A stretch of 64,000 nt of DNA, from positions 124,001 through 188,000 of the forward strand of contig DLHI01000007.1 of the NCBI GenBank assembly GCA_002483135.1. Direction: 5' to 3'. Below, piece after piece: positions 9,862 through 17,216 of the stretch (positions are counted from its first letter, which is position 1; every line of letters begins with the position of its first letter). The notes under the pieces are model-generated. The model was not told the DNA's origin and did no database searches. It was given only the letters and a program-made list of their open reading frames with translations. The translations under genes and the position numbers were made by a program. Origin of the DNA: Hyphomonadaceae bacterium UBA7672 (GTDB lineage: Bacteria; Pseudomonadota; Alphaproteobacteria; Caulobacterales; Hyphomonadaceae).

Positions 9862-9983
9862 CCGCTCATCCCGACGAAATTCGGGATCCAGGACCGGTGG
9901 CGCCGCGTGCGCAGTATTGAAGCTTCAAGCCGGAACAAACCTCCCCGTCAGCCCTGGATCCCGACCTTCGTCGGGATGAGCGG
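9862..9983. repeat. Intergenic inverted repeat (two 31-bp arms)
   Basis: Arm 1 (9862-9892) and arm 2 (9953-9983) are near-perfect reverse complements: CCGCTCATCCCGACGAA continues into CGGGATCCAGG in arm 1, and arm 2 reads CCTGGATCCCGA then TCGTCGGGATGAGCGG. Each arm also contains its own small palindrome (CCCGACGAAATTCGGG-like). The 60-base spacer shows nothing else. It lies between convergent flgH and def. This type of dispersed palindromic repeat is common in alphaproteobacterial intergenic regions; as a structured RNA it could terminate flgH or def transcription. Confidence 0.75.
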
Positions 9984-10013
9984 GGATGGGACCGCGCTAC
10001 CTGTCCGAGATAG

Positions 10014-10529
10014 TCAGGCCGCGTTGCGCTTGGCGGCTTTCTTGACCTTGTTGATCGCGTAGGCGCGCTTGAGGCGCGACAGGTGGTCGATGAACAGCGT
10101 GCCCTGCAGGTGGTCCATCTCGTGCTGGATGCAGACGGCGTACATGCCCTCGGCCCACTCCTCGATCTGCTCGCCCTTGTAGTTGAGATAGCGGAGTTTC
10201 ACGCGCTTGGGCCGTTCGACCTCGTCGAAATAGTCCGGCACTGACAGGCAGCCTTCTTCGTAGGGCTGTTTGTCGCCGGCGAGTTCGAGGATTTCCGGGT
10301 TCACGAAATAGCGCGGCGCCCTGGGTTCGCCCTCGGCGGCGAGGTCCATCACGATGACACGCAGGGGCACGCCGATCTGCACGGCGGCAAGGCCGATGCC
10401 GGGGGCGGCGTACATCGTCTCCAGCATGTCATCCATCAGCGCACGGGTTTCGTCCGTGACCGCATCGACGGGCTTGGAAACCTGTTTCAGGACAGGATCG
10501 GGAACGGTGAGGATGGTGCGGATCGCCAT
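10014..10529 (-). CDS. def: Peptide deformylase
   Basis: Removes the formyl group from the N-terminal methionine of nascent proteins. At 171 residues it is of normal length and shows all three family motifs: GIGLAAVQIGV (about 45-55), EGCLSVP (about 92-98) and QHEMDHLQG (about 134-142), which supply the Cys and two His metal ligands and the catalytic Glu. Upstream on the same strand, 100 bases away, is rmuC. No tRNA formyltransferase gene (fmt) is adjacent in the sequence downstream, where it is often found. Confidence 0.96.
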   Translation of the reverse strand: MAIRTILTVPDPVLKQVSKPVDAVTDETRALMDDMLETMYAAPGIGLAAVQIGVPLRVIVMDLAAEGEPRAPRYFVNPEILELAGDKQPYEEGCLSVPDYFDEVERPKRVKLRYLNYKGEQIEEWAEGMYAVCIQHEMDHLQGTLFIDHLSRLKRAYAINKVKKAAKRNAA

Positions 10530-10629
10530 GACGGCTAGCTATGGACGAGGCGCAAAAACGTCAAGTGAACGAGCCTGTGAGGGGCGCTGAAGCCGCAGGA
10601 ATCGCGCAGGAATTCGGCCAGCTGACCGC

Positions 10630-12117
10630 CTATTTGCGCTTGGGCGGCTCGGACGGGGGAACCAGTTCAAGCTGGGGCGCGGCCGCCGGATCGGCCAGCC
10701 GGCCTTGCGCGCCCTCAAGCTTGGCGAGCTGACGAACGCCGGTTTCAACCGCCTCCAGAGCCGGGAGTTCCTTGCCCTCGTGATCAACCTTCAGGTCCTC
10801 GAAACGGCGCGCCTGGGTGAGGACCTGGCCCTCGAGCGAGCCGACGAAGGAGTTGTACTTGCCGACAGCCTGCTCCAGCGCCTTGCCGACGCCTTGCACG
10901 TGTCCGCCCATGACAGACAGGCGCTTGTAGAGCTCCTTGCCGAGCTGGGCGACCTCGTCGGCATTACGCGCCTGGTCCTCGACGCGCCAGCCATAGGCGA
11001 CCGCCTTGCACAGGCCGAACAGAGTTGTGGGCGTCACCAGCAGGACGCGCTTCTCCATCGCCTCGGTCATCAGGTCCGGCGCGCGCTCAAGGGCGGCGAC
11101 GAGGAAGCTGTCGCCCGGCACGAACATGGCCACGAAGTCGGGCGACTTCTCCTTCCTGAACTGGTCCCAGTAAGCCTTACCCGACAGGCCGGCGATGTGT
11201 TGGCGCAGGCTGGTGGCGTGGCGATCAAGCGAGGCGGCGCGCACCTTCTCGTCGGGCGCATCCTGGGATTCGAGATACGCCGTCAGCGAGCACTTGGCGT
11301 CGATGACGAATTTTCCACCGCCCGGCAGGTGGACCACCACGTCGGGACGCAGCGTAGTCTCGCCGGCCAGATGGTATTGTTCGGTGAAGTCATACTTGGA
11401 ATCGAGGCCAGCGATATCGAGCACATTGCGCAACGTCTGCTCGCCCCAGCGGCCCTGCACGCCCGCGCCGCGGCTGAGCGCGGATGACAGCTTGCGGGCC
11501 TCGGTCTGCGTCTGCTCGGACGCTTTCATCAATGCATCGATCTGGGCCTTGAGGCCGCCGACATCTTCTGAGCGTTTCTTCTCAAGGTCGTTCACGTGCT
11601 TCTCGAAACGCTCGAGCGTGTCGGCAACGGGCTTCAGCTGCGCGCCCAGCTTTTCGCGGTCGATCTTCTCCCGGTTGGCGCGGTTCTCTTCTTCCAGCTT
11701 GCGAAGGTCTCCCAAGGCTGCGCGCAGGGCCTCGCCGGACTGGGCGGCGAAGGCCTCCTTCATGTTCTTGAGCGTCTCGTCAGCGAACTCGGTCTTGGCG
11801 CGAACGGTGGCGACCTCGGCCGCCGTCTTTGCATGCTCGGCGCGGAGCGTGGCGAGCTGCTCGACCAGCGCGGCGTTGGCCGTGCGCTCCTCGGCGACCT
11901 TGGTTTCGGCGGCGGAGAGACGGGCGACAGCCGCGGCTTCTGCCCTTCCGGCCGCTTCGACGCGGGCCCGCAGTTCGGACACTTCCCGCGAGCGCTCGGC
12001 CAGTTCGGAAGACAGATGCGCCGTGTCGGCTGGCTTGCGCTGCCAGAACACGAATGCGGCGGCGCCAGCGATCAGGGCGGCCACGAGGAAGACAATGTGA
12101 AGGATGTCGAATGTCAT
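10630..12117 (-). CDS. rmuC: DNA recombination protein RmuC homologue
   Basis: 495 residues: an N-terminal membrane anchor (about 5-24), a long Ala/Glu-rich coiled coil (about 30-190), then the nuclease-like RmuC domain with GRWGEQTLRNVLDIAGL, RPDVVVHLPGGGKFVIDAKCSLTAY-type sequence (about 250-275, quoted partly) and KSPDFVAMFVPGDSFL. RmuC limits certain recombination events; the catalytic fold resembles PD-(D/E)XK nucleases. Its neighbours are def downstream and a small membrane-protein gene and recR upstream, a DNA-maintenance setting. Confidence 0.92.
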   Translation of the reverse strand: MTFDILHIVFLVAALIAGAAAFVFWQRKPADTAHLSSELAERSREVSELRARVEAAGRAEAAAVARLSAAETKVAEERTANAALVEQLATLRAEHAKTAAEVATVRAKTEFADETLKNMKEAFAAQSGEALRAALGDLRKLEEENRANREKIDREKLGAQLKPVADTLERFEKHVNDLEKKRSEDVGGLKAQIDALMKASEQTQTEARKLSSALSRGAGVQGRWGEQTLRNVLDIAGLDSKYDFTEQYHLAGETTLRPDVVVHLPGGGKFVIDAKCSLTAYLESQDAPDEKVRAASLDRHATSLRQHIAGLSGKAYWDQFRKEKSPDFVAMFVPGDSFLVAALERAPDLMTEAMEKRVLLVTPTTLFGLCKAVAYGWRVEDQARNADEVAQLGKELYKRLSVMGGHVQGVGKALEQAVGKYNSFVGSLEGQVLTQARRFEDLKVDHEGKELPALEAVETGVRQLAKLEGAQGRLADPAAAPQLELVPPSEPPKRK

Positions 12118-12257
12118 CTCGGGACCTTAAGTTCCTTCTTTGTTCCATTCAAGCGGAAAGCTCTACGGCCGCGGGAGGGACGGTCGCTTGATTCCACGAT
12201 GAGGCGAAGGCGTATGAAGTCGGGATTCTGGCGCGGGTCGCGCGCGCAATTGCTTTG

Positions 12258-12506
12258 CTAGTCGCGCGCGCCGCGGCGGGGGCGCCAGCCTTCGGGCATG
12301 TGCGGAAAGTTCGCCACGCCTTCGAAAGCATGGTCGGGAACGTCGGTTCCGAAGACATCCAGCGGGTCGTTGATGCGGCGGGTGGTCTGGCGCGCTTCGC
12401 GGGCGAGCTTCTTGATCCTCTCGCGCATCAGCCAGACGCCGATGCCGACGCCAACGGTCACGGCGGCGACCGTCAGGACAACAGGGACATGCTTGCGTTT
12501 CACCAT
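12258..12506 (-). CDS. Small hypothetical membrane protein
   Basis: 82 residues with a basic N-terminus (MVKRKH), one membrane helix (about 8-26), then a basic helical stretch (RERIKKLAREARQTTRRI) and a polar tail. The ATG lies 21 bases downstream of the recR stop on the same strand, and codon usage fits the neighbours, so it is probably expressed with recR. No family recognised. The frame could be spurious, but the helix-plus-basic-stop-transfer pattern supports a real protein. Confidence 0.6.
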   Translation of the reverse strand: MVKRKHVPVVLTVAAVTVGVGIGVWLMRERIKKLAREARQTTRRINDPLDVFGTDVPDHAFEGVANFPHMPEGWRPRRGARD

Positions 12507-12527
12507 GGGACGCCCCAGCCGAAATTT

Positions 12528-13127
12528 CTACCTACGTGACGCCATCGCAGCCGCAATCGTGCCATCGTCAAGGTGGTCCAGTTCGCCACCCACCGGAACC
12601 CCGTGAGCCAGTCGCGTCACCTTCACCGGCAGATGCGACAGCCTGTCGGTGATGTAGTGGGCAGTGGTCTGTCCGTCCACGGTTGCATTCAACGCCAGGA
12701 TTACTTCTCGCACATCCGGGTTTCCCGCACGTTGAACAAGTGCAGCAATATTGAGGTCCTCAGGTCTAATACCATCGAGCGCGGACAGGGTTCCGCCGAC
12801 GACGTGGTATCGGCCCCGGAAGGCGCCTGAGCGTTCCATCGCCCACAGGTCGTCCACATCCTCGACCGCGCAGATCACCCCGCCATCCCGGCCCGGAGCC
12901 ACACAGACCGAGCAGGGATTCACCGTGTCGAAATTCCCGCAAATCGTACAGGCGGAGACCTTCGCGGCGGCGTCTGCCAGTGCAGCCGAGAGCGGTCCGA
13001 GCAGCTGGTCGCGTTTCTTCAGCAGGTGCAGCGCCGCACGGCGGGCCGAACGCGGCCCCAACCCTGGCAGCTTGGCCAGAAGGTCGATGAGACGGATGAT
13101 TTCCGGGCCAGCGGAGCGGTTGATCAT
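12528..13127 (-). CDS. recR: Recombination mediator RecR
   Basis: RecR works with RecO (and RecF) to load RecA on gapped DNA. The 199-residue product has the helix-hairpin-helix (LAKLPGLGPRSARRAALHLL, about 12-31), a four-cysteine zinc finger (CTICGNFDTVNPCSVC, about 56-71), and the Toprim domain with ICAVEDVDDLWAMERS, GRYHVVGGTLSALDGI and the acidic cluster. It is full length. Its start overlaps the stop of the upstream gamma-glutamylcyclotransferase-like gene (ATGA). The usual partner ybaB is not adjacent. Confidence 0.96.
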   Translation of the reverse strand: MINRSAGPEIIRLIDLLAKLPGLGPRSARRAALHLLKKRDQLLGPLSAALADAAAKVSACTICGNFDTVNPCSVCVAPGRDGGVICAVEDVDDLWAMERSGAFRGRYHVVGGTLSALDGIRPEDLNIAALVQRAGNPDVREVILALNATVDGQTTAHYITDRLSHLPVKVTRLAHGVPVGGELDHLDDGTIAAAMASRR

Positions 13128-13528
13128 GATGGGCTCCTCACCCAGTCCAGATAGTCGCCGGAAGCGATCAGGGGAACTCCCTCCAGCGCAGGGAGATAGC
13201 GATAGAGGAAAGCTGTAACTTCACAGCCATCATCAAGAACCGCGGAATGCAGTTCACGTGCATATTCCTCGCCCTCGAAGGCGTCGAGCAGGTCGAACAC
13301 GGCGGGGTCGCGGATACGCCAGACCTCTCCCCTCACACGGCCGCCGTCCCGGGCTGGCACAAGAGCCGGATACCAGGCGACGGCGTGCAGCCGCCCGGCG
13401 ACGCTGGCCAGTCCCTCAAAATCGGCGGCGGCGACAAGGGCTGCATGCGGAGCGGCGGCGCGGACCGTCCAGGCTTGCGCGTCAGCGCGGAGCGAGCCGT
13501 AGACGAAGAGACGCAGCGCAAGAGACAT
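13124..13528 (-). CDS. Gamma-glutamylcyclotransferase-like (AIG2-type) protein
   Basis: About 134 residues from the chosen ATG (a GTG at 13546 would add six). The segment LFVYGSLR is the substrate-loop signature of the GGCT/AIG2 fold, WYPALVPA and VRGEVWRIRDPAVFDLLDAFEGEEY are family blocks; the Glu of DAFEGEEY is the likely catalytic acid. Such enzymes cyclise gamma-glutamyl-amines to 5-oxoproline. The substrate is unknown here. It is translationally coupled to recR by a four-base overlap and divergent from the orphan plus-strand gene. Confidence 0.82.
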   Translation of the reverse strand: MSLALRLFVYGSLRADAQAWTVRAAAPHAALVAAADFEGLASVAGRLHAVAWYPALVPARDGGRVRGEVWRIRDPAVFDLLDAFEGEEYARELHSAVLDDGCEVTAFLYRYLPALEGVPLIASGDYLDWVRSPS

Positions 13529-13603
13529 TTTTTGATCAAGAATCACCGTCAGCTTGGTGAGGCTAGCGGAAAATCCAACTCAGCTATTCAGAACGGAAAC
13601 TCA

Positions 13604-14215
13604 GTGAGTGCTCGTCGAAAAAGGTCTCGCGGTCCACATCAACCGGTCAAACGGATTGCTAGGGGCGACGAACTTATACTGACACGGCAGGATGTTGCGT
13701 CACGAGAATTGATTGAAGCCGTGAGACAGTTCTTCGCCGATGGAGACCCCGTTGTTATTCATCTGCTTGCCAGCGCCGCTCTCGATGTGATCACACCCAT
13801 CGCAAAGGCTGGCGACAAGACAACGCTTCAAGACATTACCGACGAACGCGTCGACCCGCTCTACCTGGACAGTTGGCGTCTCGTGCGAAAGGAAGCCTAC
13901 AATTTCTTCAAGCACGGAGGCGCAAAAGCAGACGACAAGCTCCGAACATTTAGGCCAATTGTAAATGAGGCGGTTCTCTTCGAAGCATGCACTGCATTCG
14001 GAACGGTGTTTGACGACGCGCCAATCGAGATCAAGCTGTTTCAATTCTGGTTTCTGGCTCGACACCCCAAGATTCTCAACGAGAAGGGCCTTCAAGCGCC
14101 TAATCCGCTCGTCGCCCAACTCCAAGGGCTGACAGAGGAACAGTGCCGCCACCACATGGCTGGCTTGCTTGCGGCGGCAAAACACTTTCGAGCGGAACTC
14201 AGCAAATCGATGTAG
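13604..14215 (+). CDS. Uncharacterised protein with DPVVIHLLASAA and NFFKHGG motifs
   Basis: About 203 residues from a GTG preceded by ACGGAAAC. The protein starts very basic (SARRKRSRG), then DVASRELIEAVRQFFADGDP, VVIHLLASAALDVITPIA, and YNFFKHGG. I recall this motif pair from scattered bacterial hypothetical proteins of unknown function. Base composition is clearly more AT-rich than the neighbours (AAG, GAA, TTT and AAT codons frequent), and the gene is isolated between divergent and convergent genes, suggesting recent acquisition. No membrane segment. Start uncertain: TTG codons occur upstream. Confidence 0.65.
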   Translation: MSARRKRSRGPHQPVKRIARGDELILTRQDVASRELIEAVRQFFADGDPVVIHLLASAALDVITPIAKAGDKTTLQDITDERVDPLYLDSWRLVRKEAYNFFKHGGAKADDKLRTFRPIVNEAVLFEACTAFGTVFDDAPIEIKLFQFWFLARHPKILNEKGLQAPNPLVAQLQGLTEEQCRHHMAGLLAAAKHFRAELSKSM

Positions 14216-14221
14216 ACACCG

Positions 14222-14731
14222 TCACTTCCTGCGTCGCTCGGCCCGGCGACAGGCGTCGTGCAGTTCATCGAAGTCGTGGCGCAGCACATAGGCGCGCACG
14301 AAGTCGATGGAGACAACGCGATCGATGAAGCCAGCGAACATCCAGTCGATGTCACGGCGCGAGACGAGGCCACGTCGCGTCAGGCCCGAGACGAATTCGA
14401 AGAAGTTGAGCAAGTCGATCAGTTGGCCCTCGAGCTCCTTGGGCATGCCCGGGCTCGATAGTTCGCCGCGCAGTTGAGCGTATTCCGGCGCCTCGGGATT
14501 GGCGAGGACGAAGCGGATCTGCCGATAGCGCTCGTTGTCGAAGAACATGGTGTAGAGTTCACGCACCTGCTCGGTCTGCCGCATCCGCTCGGAGCGCAGG
14601 TACCGGAACAGGCCGAACACGCCCGCCAGCAGCGCCGCGATGAAGGTGAAGGCAGACGCCCAGTTGCGCGCCAGCTCCGACCAGTAGAGGGCTGCATCGC
14701 CGCTTCCGGCAAAGCTCGATGTGAAATCCAA
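14222..14731 (-). CDS. Hypothetical single-pass membrane protein
   Basis: About 169 residues from a TTG that follows GGAG at ideal spacing; a GTG at 14773 is the alternative and has no ribosome-binding site. One membrane helix (about 22-40 from the TTG start; AFTFIAALLAGVFGLFRYL) is followed by a cytoplasmic helical region (QTEQVRELYTMFFDNERYRQIR). This resembles the general layout of small DUF4760-like membrane proteins, but I do not assign it firmly. It ends 6 bases from the convergent orphan gene. Confidence 0.6.
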   Translation of the reverse strand: MDFTSSFAGSGDAALYWSELARNWASAFTFIAALLAGVFGLFRYLRSERMRQTEQVRELYTMFFDNERYRQIRFVLANPEAPEYAQLRGELSSPGMPKELEGQLIDLLNFFEFVSGLTRRGLVSRRDIDWMFAGFIDRVVSIDFVRAYVLRHDFDELHDACRRAERRRK

Positions 14732-14803
14732 GGGGTGCTCCAACGCGACTCGGGGGAGTCTTAGGACAAGCACGCGTGGATTGGAAATATCAGGAGGCGC
14801 AGC

Positions 14804-15229
14804 TCAGCTCGTCTTCAGCTTCGCGCACATATTCCCCGACGGCGTCGTCGCACGCCATTCGTATTCGAGATGCTGGAAGTCCGGCACGGCAATTCCATTG
14901 CGGGTGGCGGGCACGAAATCCTGCGCGGCGAGGCAGCGCAGCGTGGGCGCAAGGAACATCGGGTCCGAACAGACGCCATCGCCGGCGACCATGCGGCCGT
15001 TTGCATCAATCTCGAGATCCATCTGACAGCAACCGGACAGTTGCTGACGGCGCGCCTCGGCGGGCCAGCGGCAAGCGTCTGGCCGAAAGCCGCCGGCAAA
15101 CTGCGCGTCGGTTTTCCTGACGGAAGGAGTCTGGGCGAGACTGATCGCGCCAAGGCTGCCGGCGACAAAGGCGGCAAGCCCGAGACTGGCGGCGATGATG
15201 GTACGGAAGCGGATGACCTGCCCTCCCAA
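14804..15229 (-). CDS. Hypothetical exported protein
   Basis: 141 residues from a TTG start. A signal peptide is likely (about 8-32, ending SLAQTP). The mature part has four or more cysteines (DACRWPAEARRQQLSGCC, then VCSDP, LRCLAAQDF and MCAKL), suggesting disulfides in the periplasm. The arrangement MDLEIDANGRMV followed by a Cys and then an AAQDFVPATRNGIAVP block resembles the TonB C-terminal-like secretin/energy-transducer repeat seen in small periplasmic proteins; that is only a suggestion. The next gene is divergent. Confidence 0.55.
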   Translation of the reverse strand: MGGQVIRFRTIIAASLGLAAFVAGSLGAISLAQTPSVRKTDAQFAGGFRPDACRWPAEARRQQLSGCCQMDLEIDANGRMVAGDGVCSDPMFLAPTLRCLAAQDFVPATRNGIAVPDFQHLEYEWRATTPSGNMCAKLKTS

Positions 15230-15288
15230 TCAGAAGGCGAGGCTACTCACCGATTGCCCCTGGAGGCAATTCGCGCTGTACAGGCCCC

Positions 15289-15906
15289 ATGGAAATCAGC
15301 CCCCTTGCCGTCCTGGACTATGCAGGTGTCGCCATGTTTGCTGCATCGGGCGCGCTGATGGCCGCGCACAAGCGGCAGGACGTCGTAACGTTCATCTTCT
15401 TCGCTGCGATCACAGGCGTCGGTGGCGGCACGCTGCGCGACCTGCTGATCAACGCGCCGGTCTTCTGGGTGCAGGATGCGGGGTATGTGGTTGTCTGCAC
15501 GGTGGTGGCGATCCTGATCTACCTGACGCGCGGGCGCGGCGTGCACGAACAGACGCTGTTATGGCTCGATGCTGTGGGGCTGTGCATCTATGCCTGCGTC
15601 GGCGCGGCGAAGGCGCTTTCGCTGGGCGTAGATCCGGTGATCTGCGTGGTGATGGGGGCGCTGACAGCGACATTCGGCGGCATCATCCGCGACGTGCTGG
15701 CGGGAGAGCCGTCGATCCTGTTGCGCCGCGAGCTGTACATCACGCCGACCATCGTCAGCGCGGGCGTGTTCATCGTGCTGCGCACGCAGGGCGTCGACTG
15801 GACATGGGCGAGCGGCATCGCCGTGGCGCTCGGCTTCATCGTCCGCGCAGGCGCGATCCGGTGGAAATGGCACATGCCGGCGTTCCGGCCGCCGAAGGAC
15901 CGCTGA
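15289..15906 (+). CDS. TRIC-like trimeric cation channel family protein (UPF0126)
   Basis: 205 residues of seven predicted membrane helices made of two related halves, each with the signature seen at about 35-50 (GVGGGTLRDLLINAPV) and about 120-135 (TATFGGIIRDVLAGEP). This GG-x-x-RD pattern with Gly kinks is the hallmark of the YadS/UPF0126 family, now classed with TRIC cation channels. Bacterial members are thought to pass monovalent cations; physiological role unknown. Divergent from the exported-protein gene and convergent with dksA. Confidence 0.9.
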   Translation: MEISPLAVLDYAGVAMFAASGALMAAHKRQDVVTFIFFAAITGVGGGTLRDLLINAPVFWVQDAGYVVVCTVVAILIYLTRGRGVHEQTLLWLDAVGLCIYACVGAAKALSLGVDPVICVVMGALTATFGGIIRDVLAGEPSILLRRELYITPTIVSAGVFIVLRTQGVDWTWASGIAVALGFIVRAGAIRWKWHMPAFRPPKDR

Positions 15907-15948
15907 GCACGCCCGCTCGGGTTGGACCTGTATAACCGGCAGAGCGGA

Positions 15949-16362
15949 TCAGTCGTCGCGGATCGTGCGTTCCTTGCGCTCGTGGCGTTCCTGCGCCTCG
16001 AGGCAGAGGGTGGCGATCGGGCGGGCTTCGAGGCGCTTGATGCCAATCGGCTCGCCGGTCTCTTCGCAATAGCCGTATTCGCCCATTTCGATCCGGCGGA
16101 TCGCCAGGTCGATCTTGGCGATCAGCTTGCGCTCGCGATCGCGCGTGCGGAGTTCGAGGGCGCGGTCGGCTTCGGACGAGGCGCGGTCCACGAGGTCCGG
16201 AATCGGAGCCACGTTTTCCTGCATGCCGTTGATCGTCTCGCGGTTGCCCTGGAGAATTTCCTCTTTCCAGGCGACCAGCTTCTCCTTGAAGTATTTGAGC
16301 TGCTTCTTGCCCATGTAGGGCTCGCTCTCGGTCGGCCTGTACGTCGTGGTCTTGGCGCCCAT
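15949..16362 (-). CDS. dksA: RNA polymerase-binding transcription factor DksA (two-cysteine form)
   Basis: 137 residues. DksA enters the secondary channel of RNA polymerase and with ppGpp controls rRNA and amino-acid promoters. The coiled-coil tip DLVDRASSEADRALELR carries the two key aspartates (56 and 59), and GYCEETGEPIGIKRLEARP (about 97-115) is the globular-domain signature. Only Cys 99 and Cys 120 remain of the four zinc-finger cysteines; the partners are Thr 102 and Ala 123. Loss of zinc ligands is known in alphaproteobacterial DksA. The ATG is preceded by AAGGGAG. An extended N-terminus contains a second possible start at residue 17. Confidence 0.93.
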   Translation of the reverse strand: MGAKTTTYRPTESEPYMGKKQLKYFKEKLVAWKEEILQGNRETINGMQENVAPIPDLVDRASSEADRALELRTRDRERKLIAKIDLAIRRIEMGEYGYCEETGEPIGIKRLEARPIATLCLEAQERHERKERTIRDD

Positions 16363-16604
16363 TACGTCTAGCTCCCTTGGTCGGCCCCGGTACCGGCCGC
16401 CTTAGATGGGGCGGTGCTATACATGACCCTCCACCCCCCGTAAACGCCCGTACTCATGGCTCGGGCTGTTGTAATTGTTACAATTTTCCGGCCATGCCTG
16501 TCATACGAACGTAATGTGTGAGCATTGGCTCACGTATGAGGCGCATGCTGCACTGCGGCATCCATCCAATCGCGCGACTCAGGCTGTCGGGACCAAGGGG
16601 TTGC

Positions 16605-17036
16605 TCAGGCCGGCTCGATGGCCTTCTCGAGCTTGGCAGCCTCGACCGCCGCGCGGACCTCGGCCCAGTTCAGCGTGTCGTCGAGACCAAGGTCGCCGGA
16701 GGCTTCACGCTCTTCCTTCAGGGCGCCAGTCAGAAGCGCGAGGTGCCGCTTCGTCGGCCCTTCGCCGAGCATCGCCGCCTGGAGCCGGTCGAGGGCATCG
16801 AGCAGGCGGCGGCCCTTGCGGAGCGCCCGGGCCCTGGCTTCGGGGCCGCCAATCCCCTGCAGGGCCATCAGCGCCGAAATTCCGGAAACGGGAGACGCAC
16901 CCGAGACAGCCGAAGCAGGCGCCCGCGCCGCTGCCGCGCCCGCACCGAGCAACTGGCCGAAACCTTCAGCCGCCGGCTTCGCGCCATTGGTGGCGGCGCC
17001 GGCTGCAGTCGTAGATGAGGCTGTGCTGACCTTCAT
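16605..17036 (-). CDS. fliX: Flagellar assembly regulator FliX
   Basis: FliX is an alphaproteobacterial protein that couples completion of early basal-body assembly to sigma-54/FlbD-dependent transcription of late flagellar genes. The 143-residue product begins MKVST, matching family starts (the upstream ATG adding nine residues is less likely). An Ala-rich variable part (5-50) precedes the conserved ISALMALQGIGG and RRLLDALDRLQAAML (about 53-95) helices. It is divergent from flgI, as in Caulobacter, with a CtrA-type box 43 bases upstream of the start. Confidence 0.87.
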   Translation of the reverse strand: MKVSTASSTTAAGAATNGAKPAAEGFGQLLGAGAAAARAPASAVSGASPVSGISALMALQGIGGPEARARALRKGRRLLDALDRLQAAMLGEGPTKRHLALLTGALKEEREASGDLGLDDTLNWAEVRAAVEAAKLEKAIEPA

Positions 17037-17078
17037 CGGGAAAACGGTCTCCTGACCCGGCACATTTGACCCAGTTGG

Positions 17079-17093
17079 TTAACGGCGGCTTAA
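17079..17093. promoter_or_regulatory. CtrA box (TTAA-N7-TTAA) in the fliX/flgI intergenic region
   Basis: The sequence TTAACGGCGGCTTAA is an exact TTAA-N7-TTAA match to the binding site of the cell-cycle regulator CtrA. It sits 43 bases before the fliX start and 124 bases before flgI. CtrA control of the fliX and flgI region is known in Caulobacter; position and spacing here fit regulation of fliX and perhaps both directions. A second TTAA (17121-17124) lies downstream without a properly spaced partner. Confidence 0.75.
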
Positions 17094-17216
17094 GGTTCCT
17101 TAGGCCGGGCGCAACACCCCTTAAGCCTTTGTTGCCATTTGAGGATCAGAACTGGAGGCGAAGACGCTGCGGCCAGAACGGTCGGATAATTTCCGCAAAC
17201 CGATGTCTGGAACTCC

